DNA of 64,000 bases, taken from assembly GCA_013400975.1 (NCBI GenBank), contig WBMZ01006375.1:217607-281606 (forward strand). Direction: 5' to 3'. A program made the translations under genes and the position numbers. Positions 51,601 to 63,368 of the stretch are shown one piece after another. This stretch comes from Atrichornis clamosus (taxonomy: Eukaryota > Chordata > Aves > Passeriformes > Menuridae). Each line of letters opens with the position of its first letter. The stretch's first letter is position 1. The notes below the pieces were generated by a model, which searched no databases, was not told the DNA's origin, and saw only the letters and a program-made list of their open reading frames with translations.

Positions 51601-52139
51601 TTTATAAAGGAGTGCTCTCATTAACTCACTGTTGAATAACTCTTACAACCTCCGGTCTGTTTGAATTCTACTCCAAATGTTCCATTACAGGCCATCTGAC
51701 ACCACATGAAACATGTTATAAGCTCCATTACTAAGTTTCTGTCTTAGTCCTCAAACTATTTTATCATACTTATATTCGAACAAAATATGCTGAGACAGCA
51801 AATGAGGATCCATGTTTAGCCAGGAAAAAGGGTCAGTTAGTATTTATTGTTCAAAATATTAGTGCTTTCCAAACTTTCTAGAATGATGTGATGGGAAGCT
51901 TTTGTATTCTCTGTGTTGCCTCTTTTAATTTTTTGTCAAGACAGCACCATGTTAGTCGTGAGCATTAGAGAGGGGAAGGTGTGAGCAGCACAGTGATTCG
52001 GGGTGACCTTTGTTCCTGTCTGTTGAACCTAAACATGAACCGTTACAGACAGCATAGGACTGCTTTCATAGATATGGAGAAAAATGGACAAAAACTCCCC
52101 CAACCCAGTAATTCCAGTTTCGAAACAGTAACTCAGTGA

Positions 52140-52390
52140 AGAAATAAGGCAGTCTCTGGCAATCCTGTCCCTCCTTCGTGCACATCCCTGGTTTCGAGCA
52201 GGGATCTCGAGCATCGCTTCCCTGCAAAGCCCAGCTGCAGATGCAGCTCTCGGAGGAGCGCAGCTGACGTGCACAAGCAGGAGAGCTGTGCACACAGCAT
52301 GGCAGCACATCCTGCAGCACACGTGTGCAGCACTGCCTGATGCTGACGGAGGAACCACAGCACACCGCTCCCACTAATCCCCTTCGGCAA
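52140..52390. promoter_or_regulatory. CpG-enriched patch
   Basis: Eleven CpGs by hand count in about 250 bp, in contrast to the AT-rich flanks. Three overlapping minus-strand open frames of 85-109 codons and rich in Cys, Ala and Ser cross it, as expected from local GC content. The sequence may be a small orphan CpG island, an enhancer or a decayed GC-rich repeat. I see no LTR ends or CR1 similarity. Confidence 0.25.
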
Positions 52391-54755
52391 AACTCAGGAT
52401 TGCCATCAGGGAATAACCATAGCCATGCTCATATTGATTTGTCCTAGTCATAAGGGAAAAGACCTGGAAGTAAACTAACAATATCCTTTAAAAAGGCAAG
52501 ATACTGCTTTCAAATGTGACCTAGTTGTGTTTGGCTTGGGTTTTTATAAGAGCACTGTGAGCACCAAGATACTGCAGTGTTGCTGTATCCTAATCCTGGC
52601 TCTTGTAAACCCTCTGTACCCATCAGTATTTATTGGGCTGCCTTTGCCAGGCCTGCCTATGGACTACTTTATCTTCATCAGTTGGGAGAATAATCAGGCC
52701 TCTTTCTAGTGAGGTTTTTCACCTCACTTAGCAGACTGAGAAGCACCCAGGCATCCTGCTACTCATGCTATCATGTCCTTTAAGTTAGTTTTTAAGTCTT
52801 TGCTGGATTTTGGATTACATCAGTAATCTGTCACATCTCCAGCAACAAGCAAACGAAATGTGGCAGAACATTGTTTCACGATTTTGGGTGATTGTATCCT
52901 ACTCAGTATCATTGTACATGAAATAATTACCAACTAAGATATTACCACAGTATTGGTAGGAGCAATTAATAAGATGGTGCTTATTAAGTTGTCCTTCTAT
53001 CTTCGTGAGAATACAGAAGAGAAAAGCACGTATAAGGTTGGATGGGAGATAACTTGAGTCAGCCCTGCAAGGAGAGAAAGCAAGTAGTTGAGCCTTTAAA
53101 GGAGGAATATCGGTGATGATATGTACTGATATAGTTGTGTGATCATCAGTGCTCACAAAGTATTGGTGATACACCTCTAAAGTTACACCAGATCTGAGGT
53201 TTTGGTGTAGCAGTACAAAATATATTCTGATTTTCTCCAGACAAAGACAGCATCTTTTTCACTTAGAAAAAGGGCAGACCTGCCTGCTGTTACCATGCCA
53301 GCTGCAATTCCCATGTGAACCCCAGCTGCCTCCTCTTTCATACAGGTAGACCACTGATCCTGCATGGATATTTGTGGACAGATGTGAAATTTTGGTCTTG
53401 TGTCAGGAAATCTGGGTCTTTTTTTTTTTTTAATAGGCTTTATAAGTTTTTCCTTTCAATTTCATCATATAAAAATTCAGTGTATTTTTTCCTTCTTAAT
53501 ACTGTTAAATGTTTTGCAGGCTTAATTTAAACATAATCATTGCCTGAATACATTTGTTTTCTTATTTGTTTGACAAAACCAATGAAGCATTTGTACTGCA
53601 ATGCCTTGGCATGTTTTCAGTTTGGGATCACTAGACAGCTAAAGAGGAAGGGCTAAAGTCTGTGAAGGCGAAAATAATGTACTTATTTCCCCTTATGAAA
53701 CTACACATATTGCTCTTTGCAGAGTGCCAGCCCTACATGGAAAAGTCTTAACATGGAATAAATGTTTTTTGTGTAGCTTTGAATGCTGTAAGGCAAGACC
53801 AACATTTATATAGATGAAGCAAAGGAGAAGACAAGACTGGGGAGAAAGAGGTAAAACATCCAGGGCTTTGGAATGGTGTGTTTTCCCTGTAACGGGTCAG
53901 TGCACAGCTGAGAGCTTCCTGTGTGTTGGGAGGGTGCATGGGCTCCCCTCAGAGGCTGCTTCCAGCTGATCCTGCCTTCTGAACAAAGTGACTTGAAGCC
54001 CTGAGGAGAACAAGGCACTGAGGTCTCCAGGAGCAGTTACTCCTCCCTTCTTTTAATGTTCTCCCCAGAGATCTTTAGGAGTTTCCAGGGGCTAGTTCCT
54101 ATGTGTAATTTCTCTCTTTTTCTGAGGGGACTCCAAGACCTTGACTTGTAAGTATGTGAAGATATTGAGGACCCAGAATTACCTCAGTCTTCCCTCCTTG
54201 TACTGTGGAAAAATTCCCAGTTCCAGAATCAAACACCGTTACAGTCCCTTGATAGACTGGGCCTCCCTGGTGCCCCAAGCTTGCTGTTAGATCTGCAGCA
54301 TACTGTGGGGTGTTGGCAGACCCACCCCCGGCACAGAGACATTCCTAACTGTGAGGGCAGCTGCACATACTTGCCTGTGATGTCACTTGTGTCCTGGGCG
54401 TCGCTGAGCGTTCCGGCAGTGCGCTTGTCTTGGAGTCAGAGCTTTCAGGTTCTGTTAGCACCAGCTCCCATTTGCTGCTTGGCCCTATTTCACTTCAGTG
54501 CTGACTGGAAATGCAGCAGATGCGTCACAGATACTGAGGAGAGTCAAGAAGCTGTCACAGGGAATCCTGTATTTTCTCATTCTCTCAAAACGGAGGCTCA
54601 GAAAGAGTTATCGAGTGTTTTATGTAGTTTGGAAACATGTTACAGGAAAATGTAATTCCTAAGTAATTGCTTTTATCAGAATATCCTTTGATTTTTACCA
54701 TATGCCTCTTCGGTATGGTTTTTCAAAATTATTAAGTAGAAGGTTGTGAAGAAAA

Positions 54756-54769
54756 ATGATGATGATGAT
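54756..54769. repeat. (ATG)n microsatellite
   Basis: Four ATG units plus AT. A short trinucleotide repeat. Confidence 0.85.
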
Positions 54770-54838
54770 TTCTGGGTAAGAACAGCATAAGTCCTCTCTA
54801 GTTTTCGCATTGAGGTAGTTTGCCATACCTTATCTATT

Positions 54839-55192
54839 TCACATTGGTAGTTCTCCTCCTATTTGATACCAATTTCTGTTCATTTTTATTGTATTAACGA
54901 TCTTTAGCAGCTCTTCAGAGGCTGCCTCCCTCAGCATTTTGGTGCAGATCTCATCAATATCTCTGAACTTCAGTTTTTCGTACCTCCTTTTGAAGTTTTC
55001 TTCAGTTCTTCCGTTAGAAGTGATCCTTCATTCATCTCCAGTTTGTTAAAAAATGCTGCCATCCATTCATTCAGCACATTGCAGCCATTTAGTGAACTGC
55101 ACAGGAGCTCCTTTCCATCCCTCCTCTGGCTCCTCCTCAGCAGTGGGCAGTCTGTCACTTTGATCAGTGAACTGCAGAGGTGCTTCTTGCTG
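54839..55192 (-). other. Coding-like patch with strong splice acceptor, frameshifted
   Basis: On the minus strand a strong acceptor (AAGTTTCTCTTATTCCCCAG) opens a stretch of overlapping open frames. The first reads ...SSLNGCNVLNEWMAAFFNKL... and ends with LLTEELKKTSKGGTKN and a stop at 54970-54972. A second frame takes over in the overlap as RRYEKLKFRDIDEICTKMLR, EAASEELLKIVNTIKM, and runs to a stop at 54839-54841. The helical, charged, low-cysteine character of the second part looks like real protein. A one-base indel between the parts suggests a decayed gene or pseudogene, or simply an exon ending near the GGAG|GTACG site. I cannot name the family. Confidence 0.25.
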
Positions 55193-55377
55193 CTGGGGAA
55201 TAAGAGAAACTTAACATACCTTGATCTTGTACAGCCTTTTTTTGTCTTTCACATTTTATTGATGTACTTCCTATTTCTTGGAGTAATTATTTTCTCGAGT
55301 TTTTATTCTTTGCCATGTATCTCATTTTTCACCGTTCCGTACCCCAGCTCAGAGGGGTGCAGCAGGCCGTGTCTTAC

Positions 55378-55415
55378 CTGCAGTTATCGTGCAACTTCTT
55401 GTGGATTGTGTGCTG
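55378..55415 (-). other. Minus-strand exon candidate, 38 nt, upstream of the coding-like patch
   Basis: On the minus strand the donor is perfect (CTGCAG|GTAAGACAC). The acceptor is moderate (CTGTTCAACAAGCCTGTCAG). The first frame reads QHTIHKKLHDNC and leaves two bases, which is exactly the phase needed to join the open frame of the patch starting at 55192. The intervening 185 bp would be a short intron with consensus ends. The peptide is unknown. Confidence 0.18.
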
Positions 55416-56379
55416 CTGACAGGCTTGTTGAACAGATGTAAAGTATTGCAGCTCTAATGAGGGGCTTTAACTGAACATTCAGGTCAACTTCAGTAATTCA
55501 TGTAGAGAACAGATAAATAGCAAGAGTACTGGTTTGTGGAAACAGACCAAAAAAAAAGTCAGTTAAAAAAACCCCAAATGTTTTGTGCTTTAGCTAAAAA
55601 TGAATAGAATCATTAAAAGCATTGTTGAATTATTGGACACTTGAAAAACCAAACAGCCAGTACTGAAATTCAAGTGTCTCTTGTAGCTCGTAAAGTCCAT
55701 GCTTGCGATGCATTTGCTTTGGAGGTAAGAAGTTTGTGGTGTAACAACAAGGCTGTGTGTTAGAACCTGAAGAGGAGTGTACTGAAGAATGGCTGCCCTG
55801 TGCTAGAGGTAACTACAGCAGCCTAAGAGTAAAGATTAACAGCTCTTAAATTAGCCTTGATTCTATTAGAAATGTCCCTCATATATCATGCTCTGGAAAG
55901 GGATATGGGGAAAGGATGTCATAATGTTTTGCTGTTCTTTGACAAGCCTTTCAGTAGCCCTGTCAAAGATCCTTTAAAATGGAATTGAAATAATCAGAAA
56001 TGATGTGCCTATGTGAAAAGTGCTTGGTGGATTCTTTTCTGTAAGTTGGGTGTATGCTAATAAGTCTTAAATTATGAGTTAAAAATTATTCTTATCAAGC
56101 AAGTGCTAGCAGCTCAGATTAAATTGCTAAAACAGAAAATGAGGTTTCTAAATCCTTCACCTGTTTTGCTTTCTAAATAGGATTTTAAAAAATACTATCT
56201 CAAGTTAAATTAATACAAATACAGATTATAAAACCAGATTTTATATAAAGCAATAGATGATTCTCTATAGGTGTTCTGCTCTATATGCTCTGCTTTATAA
56301 TCAAATTCATAAGCTTAGAATACTGCATTCCCCTTTCCAAAGTGAAAGATGGTACTGTGCAGGTGTTCTCTGAACTTGG

Positions 56380-56600
56380 TGATTATTAGTAAAACAGTGC
56401 TCTCAAATAATTATCTTCCTTTGTAAGTGAATCGGCTTATTATTTTGCTTCTATTAAAGTCTAGTATCCTTCAACAGCGTCACTTTATCATGTCTAATAA
56501 TCAGAATTATGCAAAGGAATTATCTGTATGGATTTCATGCCCAGGAACTCTATCATCGTTTATTTATCACTCCAAGTAGGTGTCAGTGTTTTGTTTGTTT
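56380..56600. promoter_or_regulatory. Enhancer-like AT-rich stretch
   Basis: Rich in homeodomain- and GATA-like words (AATAATTATCTTCC, CTTATTATTTTGC, CTAATAATCAGAATTATGCAAAG, CACTTTATCATG). It is poor in CpG and has neither repeats nor open frames. It resembles conserved developmental enhancers in composition only. Confidence 0.18.
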
Positions 56601-58797
56601 GAAGTACAGTAGTTGAGGCTATATTGACTTTTGAAAATAGATCATTAAAGTTTATGTTTTCTTTAAAGCCGAAGCCTTAAAAGCCATAATCAGCTTTCAT
56701 TTGTTTTTTACTAACAGCATCAGAAGTAAGGAATTTTTCTTTGATACTTTTAAGAATGTAATGGTGCTGTGCGGGAAGACATCAGGAGTGAAGGCTGCTG
56801 GAGTAGCTCTAAAGTTTCTTTAGAATAATAGCATTTGATCTGTAAAAAACAGTTTGCCAGCTACAGTCAATACCAAGAAGTGAGAAATAGGAGAAATTAA
56901 CAGTGATTTCCTAGCATGTGATCAGAGAATATGTTAAACTTGCCAATGCTTCTGTTCTGGAGCTCAGTATTAATCTGAGGAGGAACTGGGGAAAATGCTA
57001 TAGCACTGTATTTAACCCCTGTCTGTTAAGTGCTGTGCTGGAAAGGAGGGCGTCAGAGAGGCTTAGAAGCCCATATAGCTGTGGCTTGAAAAATTAATTC
57101 TGGAGAGAGTCCTAACACAGAATTCAGTTGTCCTAGAAAGCATGCGTGGTTCTAAGCTTGTATTTTGCATTGAGACATAGAAAATGTACCAGATCTTAAA
57201 AATTTTCTCACAATAGCACAAATACTCTCTCGTGCAAAGCTGTATAAATAACGAATATGCTCACAGGAGCAGGAAATATGCTGCTGATCAGACAATGTCA
57301 ACTTAGATGAATCCTGTCCTGAAAGCTGTACTTTAAATGTGAGCAATAAAACACTATTGACATGTGGCACTACCAACTGAAATGTCAATAGTTATAAAAA
57401 GAGTATTTCATAACGCAGAATCATTGCTTGGTTTGCTTGACTGGACAGATGCCTCTACTTTCCATGAAAGAAAAATAATTTCCATATTAGTTCTCTGAGT
57501 GCCCAGCACAGCTTATCTGTCCCACTATTGCTCACATTCTTAATCACATTCTTGAAAATAGGGAGAATTTGCTTGCTGGTCTCATGTAGCGTAAGAGGGA
57601 GTTCTGACTGCCACTGGGCATGACTTGAAGCAATTTAAATGTTGGCATATTTACAGCTGCTCCTGGGTGACTTCTGCTCAGTCTGGAAGCGGGTGCAACA
57701 CACATTCCATACGTGGAGCATCCCCATCCCTTAGCTCTGTAAGTGCTTCAGTTGTTCTCTGGCAACTCGACTTAGACATCCTTTCCAGAGCGTATAGGCA
57801 GAAGGCACAACTTTGGCTGGCTGTAGACTTAGATTTCTCTGGCTAATCTTAAGCATAGTTGAAGCATTCAGTTTGTTCACCAGATCAGAGCATGTGCCAT
57901 CAGTGGAGAGGAAATAAAGAGGCTGAAGTGTTATTAGTGCTCTAGGCACATGGAGTGGCAGAGGATCCACTGGGATATGCCCATATCATCTTGATGAACT
58001 ATTCATCAGGAAAAGGCCGGAACACTACTAGGTTCCTTCCTGTGCTGCATCCAGCCAGACACATTTGTGAGGAAGGTTCTGAGCAAGGCACCTGTCTCAC
58101 TTCATCTTGTGCTCTGCTCACTCCTGCCATTTGTCCTGCCTTGGCTATCCCTGATGATGCAAAAGAGGGCAGAAAGAGAGACCCAGGAATTAAAAAAAAA
58201 TGGAAAAAGCCTGTTACTTATCCCTGGTACATAACTGGCTAATGATGTGGAGCCAGTAGTCAGGTCAGTCATAAATTTGCTGGGGGATGCAAATGCTCCA
58301 GGCTGGTCTTGGAGCATTCTTATTAGCTCTCATTTTCCTTTCCTGTGGGAATGCATGAAAACAGGGCATCCCTGTGAGCATTGCAATTCTTGTGCCTATG
58401 GCTGTATGCACAAAAGTTTGGAAATGGACCTAACACTTTGTGAAACTCACTGTTGCCCATAAAATGCAATAAGAACGGTACAGGCCAAAGGCTTTTTAGG
58501 GAAGTAAGACTTTTTCTAACACTACTAAGGTACTTTTCAGAAAGGCACCAAAGCACTTACAGGGTTCTGTCTACTCTCAGCAGGCCTAGAGAAGGCCCCA
58601 GCATCTGTCCAGCTGACAGGATCTCTGCATCCAGGCATCTGCTCTCATCTGTCACCAGCAGGATATTCAATTGTTAACTGAGCAGCTTCACCTGTGCTCT
58701 CTCTGTGCCACAGAAGTCTACACCAAGCTGATAAGGAACAAAAGGACTTCTGAAGATTCTAAAGATGTTGAAGGTGTTTCACTACAACCAGCATGAT

Positions 58798-58811
58798 TCT
58801 CTCTCTCTCTC
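58798..58811. repeat. (CT)n microsatellite
   Basis: Seven TC units. A short dinucleotide repeat followed by GGTAG. Confidence 0.85.
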
Positions 58812-59123
58812 GGTAGATTTATAGGGAAGGGTGAATCTTTGGAGAGCCCATTTATGCCAAAAAGTTATCATATGGCAGTGGTCCTTAAACAAGGGTCTAA
58901 CAATTACTTCTTTGAGAATAATCAGTATCTTGCTGTTGTTTGCGCTGCTGACAATCAGCAGTAGGTTTTACACCATCCATTGACTTTTCCCCACCAAAAG
59001 GGATATACAGAACAATATATAGCTGCAGTGTTTGGCAAGCAACACTGGCCAAAATAGCATGGTAAGATTATGCATGAAAAAGAGAGCTCTAACAGCTTTC
59101 AAGCAATTCCTGCCCTTTGGCAG

Positions 59124-59173
59124 CATTAATGTTAGGATGTTGTGGGAAGATTTGATACTTCAAAACTGTACAG
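59124..59173 (+). other. Plus-strand exon candidate, 50 nt
   Basis: The acceptor is AATTCCTGCCCTTTGGCAG and the donor is CTGTACAG|GTGAGAAC, both good. Only one frame is open, reading INVRMLWEDLILQNCT with split codons at both ends. Joined to 59509-59597 across a 335-bp interval, the frame continues. The open frame also extends on both sides without splicing (59032-59283), so an unspliced decayed coding fragment is another explanation. No family recognised. Confidence 0.15.
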
Positions 59174-59508
59174 GTGAGAACCTCTCTGAGATCAAACAGG
59201 GACTCGTCAGTGGCAGAGTGATCAGCAATCCAATACTAATCACTTCACAACCTCCTTTCAGATGTAAAGGGGAATGTTACTAAGTCCAGTTTGATGTATT
59301 TCTTGATAACTTTGTAATCTTTTCATGGAAGAGTTACTGGCAGATGATTAATTGGTGATAATCTCATCTTTCTAATCACTGTATTTCCAAAGTGTACTGC
59401 TGTTACCTTACATTCTGAAAAGCAGCAAATATTATATCCTTTCAAGGTGAGAGGAAGCTGGGTGAAAATTCAGTTGATTAGATCTTTAAAATCTTTTGCT
59501 ACCAACAG

Positions 59509-59597
59509 CATACCTGGCTGATAATAATGACTTTGGATTTACCTTCAATCCAGATGAACCCCAAAACATTTTGTCAACTCACACTTTATTTCACCAG
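59509..59597 (+). other. Plus-strand exon candidate, 89 nt
   Basis: The acceptor is AATCTTTTGCTACCAACAG and the donor is TTTCACCAG|GTGCAGAAC (weaker). The phase-compatible frame reads YLADNNDFGFTFNPDEPQN and continues ILSTHTLFHQ to a whole codon. Immediately downstream another frame is also protein-like (AELQQLFGKAQQAVQQLG), ending at a stop near 59.7 kb. The cluster of coding-like text between 59.03 and 59.70 kb may be a decayed retrosequence or a small spliced gene. I could not assign it. Confidence 0.15.
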
Positions 59598-62500
59598 GTG
59601 CAGAACTGCAGCAGCTGTTTGGCAAAGCACAGCAAGCAGTTCAACAGTTGGGGATGGCAGAGCACTTAATTGGAAGTTGTGGAGTAGTTTATAAAATGAC
59701 TTGATTAAGACGTATAGCTGTAGGCCCACGCGGCACAAAAGCACAGCTCCTCAGCAGGAATTGAGGAAGGTATTTTGTCTGAAGCAGAATAGTATGATTG
59801 CAGGGTCAGCATAGTAGCAGTTTTAAATAGAAGAAAAAGAGGCAACTTAATGAGGACAACCTCAGTTAGATTCATCTTCGACAGTGTGCTACTTGGAGGG
59901 CTAGAAATAAATGAAGACTAAAATACCACTAAGTCTAGAGGGGGACATGTGTAAGGGAGCAATCATTTTCTTTTTGGGGGTGTTGCACATATCAGTTAGA
60001 AGCCACTTAAAAATTGATTGCCAACAGAGTGAACAGAATTGTGAATTGTTTTTTTTAAGGATTATCTACAGCTGCAGTTTTCCTATACTTAGTTTGGATG
60101 TATTTGGTAAACAAGGCTGTTGTGATTGTTGCACCTGCATGGTTTCACATATTGTTGAGTAAGAAGCCAAAAGGGCAAAAGCAGAGTGTTCTGATGCTTG
60201 GAGCTTGTTTTGTGTTTTAAACTCTTGTTAATCTAGACCTGCAGCCCTAATATGAGCTGGGAGCTGAATGCTTCACCTGGCAGTAGGACTTGTGATTGGG
60301 TTGCAACAGGAGAATGGCTTTGCTTTCAGTATCACCTGCTTTTTCCCATGTACAGGCAGCTGTTGTCACCACCTCTGGGCGGAGTTTAACTCCTCAGAGG
60401 AGCTCTTTAAGTGTTGAAAAGAAATGAATTTTCTATAGGTGTTTGAAGTACTGAAAAGTACTTGAGCATTTCTAAATGTTACTGCCACCTATTTGAATCA
60501 GTACAAGATTTCCTAAATATTTTAAAGAACTTATTTTATTGCAAGCCTATGAAGACTTCAGAAAAGCAATTAAAATATGCATGATTATGTGAATTTATAC
60601 TGCCAGTCTAAACCCTTTTTAAAGTGAAAACATATGTGTAAAACTAGCTCTAGGTCATCTAAAAAAAAAAAGTGAAGAAGCTGTCTCTGCTAAAACTGAA
60701 AATACGTAGGTCCTGGATGATTTATTGAAACGTTCTTATATCACATTTCCTTTCCAGTAAGTTTTCATCTCCATGGGAGAATGCAGCATGCAGCCATGGC
60801 CCTGCAGGAGGCTTTTCATGCAGTTGTGGTTGTAGCAGTGACAGAGCAGTGGGTAAATGCTGTAGCTCAGAGTGGTTTGACAGCTTCATAACAACCCTGT
60901 GTGGCTAAACCTCCTTCAGACAGGGGGTGATTACATGACGCATTTCTTTTCTTGAGTGCTTTTTTCCTCTCTGCTAGGCAGGGAAGAAGGGTGGTGGTTG
61001 TGTTCTGTATTTATTATTCAAATCTTAAATTTTAGTGATAAGGAGGTCTCAAATTTCTTCCTGAGTTAAGCCTTACCATGCAGCTTCACTTAGGCAAGAA
61101 TGTAAAACATGACCCAACAGTCTGCAGAAATACTCTCCACTCCTGTCCCAAGTCAGAACAACATAAACATCTTTGTTTAATTAGTTGTATTTCAACTACT
61201 TCTGTTTGGGGATGTCTTTGAACAAGTAGCTAGGAGTAGTTATTGGTTCATCTTGGAAGTTAAATTTATTACTTTGCTCAGTAGGTTTTAAAAAGAGGTG
61301 GAGGAGGAGAGCTTCTCAATGTTTTCTGTCCTGTGCTTAGAATACTCAAACACTGGTTCTCGCATTACTAGTGCTAATAGCTATCATAGGTGTTTCCCCT
61401 TTCTCTGTTAGCAATTCAACACTTCTCTGTTTTGCCTAGCAGGGTTGAAAAGGTTTCTAGAAACAGTTGTTTCCCTCGGATTGTTGCAGAGGCTTGTGGT
61501 TAGGATAACAAGCTGAACACCTTTTATATCAGTACAACACAGAACAATACTTGATAAGGCTTCTGACACGTTACATCCCTAAAGTAGCAGTGTGACGTTT
61601 GTAGTTCCTGGATGTTTGGGTGTGCTTAGGCTGTGCCACAGTGGTTCAAAAGATGAACACATGCTGTGGTCAGGGTGTATTTGCAGGCCACTGCTTAGTC
61701 TGAACCATTAAAATATACATTTGACATGTTCAGGAGGTCTTTGGATGCAGAAATCAAGGCAAGAATTGCGTGTAACCTGAGATGCAGTTTCTCACTCCTG
61801 TGAAGAGTGTGCAGCCTTGCAGTGTTTCACGGATATTTATCACAAGCTTAAGGAACAAGCACAGTAGGCTACAAGCTTCTGGAAACTGCGAAGCATTCAA
61901 ATCAGTCAAATGAAAACCTGCTGCACAAACAGTGAGAGCAGTTGCCTGTCAAGTATACTGTAATACTGAGCTAAGTACTGTTTGAGTGGCACATTGTGTT
62001 GTCACTGATACGGTGTCTGAACTCCAGTGAGACTTCCACTATTGCAGTAGTTTGGTAAATGGGGAAGGAAATGGATTTTGGATGGAGTTTTCATAAAGAG
62101 GTCAAACTGAGACAGAGAACTCAAGTGCAAATGGATGTGTTTACACATTGAAATGTCAGCACATGGCTTTAGATGGGATATTGATACCAAATAATAGACT
62201 ATTCTAGGTATGCTCTTCTCACTTAAAATGTCTGATGACAAATCTTCTGTAATTTTATGAAGTAACCATTGTAAGGCATTTTTGTAAGAATGCAAAATCT
62301 GTGTCATCTGCTTGTTATTGAAGCCGTTTAGCACATCAGCTGTCGTTCCAGATTACCAGTTGCATTTCAGCTGGACTGGAAACAAATACAGATCAGTAAT
62401 AATGTAATGCTGTGTACCTTAAGGTTAAATGTCTGACAAGACAACCAGTGCTAATGGACTGTGACATTTTTCAGGCCATCAGTCTGACATTACTTGCTGT

Positions 62501-63215
62501 GTCAGAGTAAAATGTTTACAAAGATCTACGTCCATATTACAGTACACTAAGACATCACTCTTCTTTCTTGTGCATTCTCCAAGCTTTCTTGCTGCATCTT
62601 AATTCCACAGTTGGCCCATGTGTAAAAGCAGCATCTTCCAGTTTCTGAAGAGCTCTGAGCACTCCTGTTAGTGGGATTTGATTCAGTCCAGAATGTCCTG
62701 TAAGGTTTCTTTTCAGTACAGAAGAACTTTACAGCATGTGTTGCAGATAAAACTCCATGAACAGAAACCCATCTGGGACCAGGTCTGCCACTGTAAATTT
62801 TCGGAGCAATATCTCACTATACATATGCTATAGGTAGGAATGGCTTAATCTAAGTTAGGATGGCAAATGCAGATCAAAAATTTTATGACAAAGATATCTG
62901 CTAAATTTACATTATGGCACCAGATCAGCTCTTGGAATTTTTTAAATTTTTTTTTTAAATAAGGAAAATTTAAAACAATGTTTTGCATTAATGGTACTTG
63001 AATGACTAGACCGAAAAATAGTAAGTACACCTGGATCAAATTGCATTTAAATAACATACTGTATTAAGAACTCATTAAAGAAATAGGAAAGAATTAGCCA
63101 TTAAGGGCCATTTAATAGCAGATTGTTAGTGTCCTCATCTCATAAAGACTTTCTAAATACAGGGCTTTGTTTCAAATATTAAGATGCTTCCTCTGGCTTG
63201 TTTATTTTTCCTTGT
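59598..63215. other. Non-coding DNA
   Basis: Single-copy, AT-rich. Open frames are at most 110 codons (minus, 62002-62334) and unfamiliar. Apart from the coding-like tail up to about 59.70 kb, I see no repeats, RNA genes or splice-flanked intervals worth listing. Confidence 0.6.
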
Positions 63216-63368
63216 CTTATTTTCATTAAATGCTAACACTTTCGATTTAATTAGATGAAATGGTTTCTTATTTTCATTAAATGCTAACACTTTCGATTTA
63301 ATTAGATGAAATGGTTTCTTATTTTCATTAAATGCTAACACTTTTGATTTAATTAGATGAAATGGTAT
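63216..63368. repeat. Tandem repeat, 51 bp x 3
   Basis: Three head-to-tail copies start at 63216, 63267 and 63318, each beginning CTTATTTTCATTAAATGC. Copies 1 and 2 are identical. Copy 3 differs at two positions (a TTCG to TTTG change typical of CpG decay, and TTT to TAT at its end). Because 51 is a multiple of three, the minus strand reads through all copies as a repeated 17-residue unit (FHLIKSKVLAFNENKKP) in a 132-codon open frame. That frame is a by-product of the period and shows no other protein-like content. Each copy carries a TTTAATTAGA homeodomain-like site. Confidence 0.97.

Larger units (their letters stand above)
42694..54838. other. Non-coding DNA, central-right
   Basis: No gene recognised. 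The longest open frame in the window (42872-43438, plus, 188 codons) lies here in GC-richer DNA; it has no recognisable domain and no supporting splice or promoter context. A 166-codon minus-strand frame (49653-50153) is similarly uninformative. A CpG-enriched patch at 52.1-52.4 kb and an ATG microsatellite at 54.76 kb are listed separately. The rest is AT-rich single-copy sequence. Confidence 0.55.
55416..59123. other. Non-coding DNA
   Basis: AT-rich single-copy sequence with no recognisable gene. It contains an enhancer-like stretch around 56.4-56.6 kb and a (CT)n tract at 58.8 kb. A plus-strand splice-flanked 38-nt interval (55687-55724) is considered a likely decoy. Confidence 0.6.

Noticed and set aside
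55687..55724. 38-nt plus-strand splice-flanked interval
   Set aside because: The acceptor is moderate, two frames are open, the peptide is unknown, and it has no phase partner nearby.
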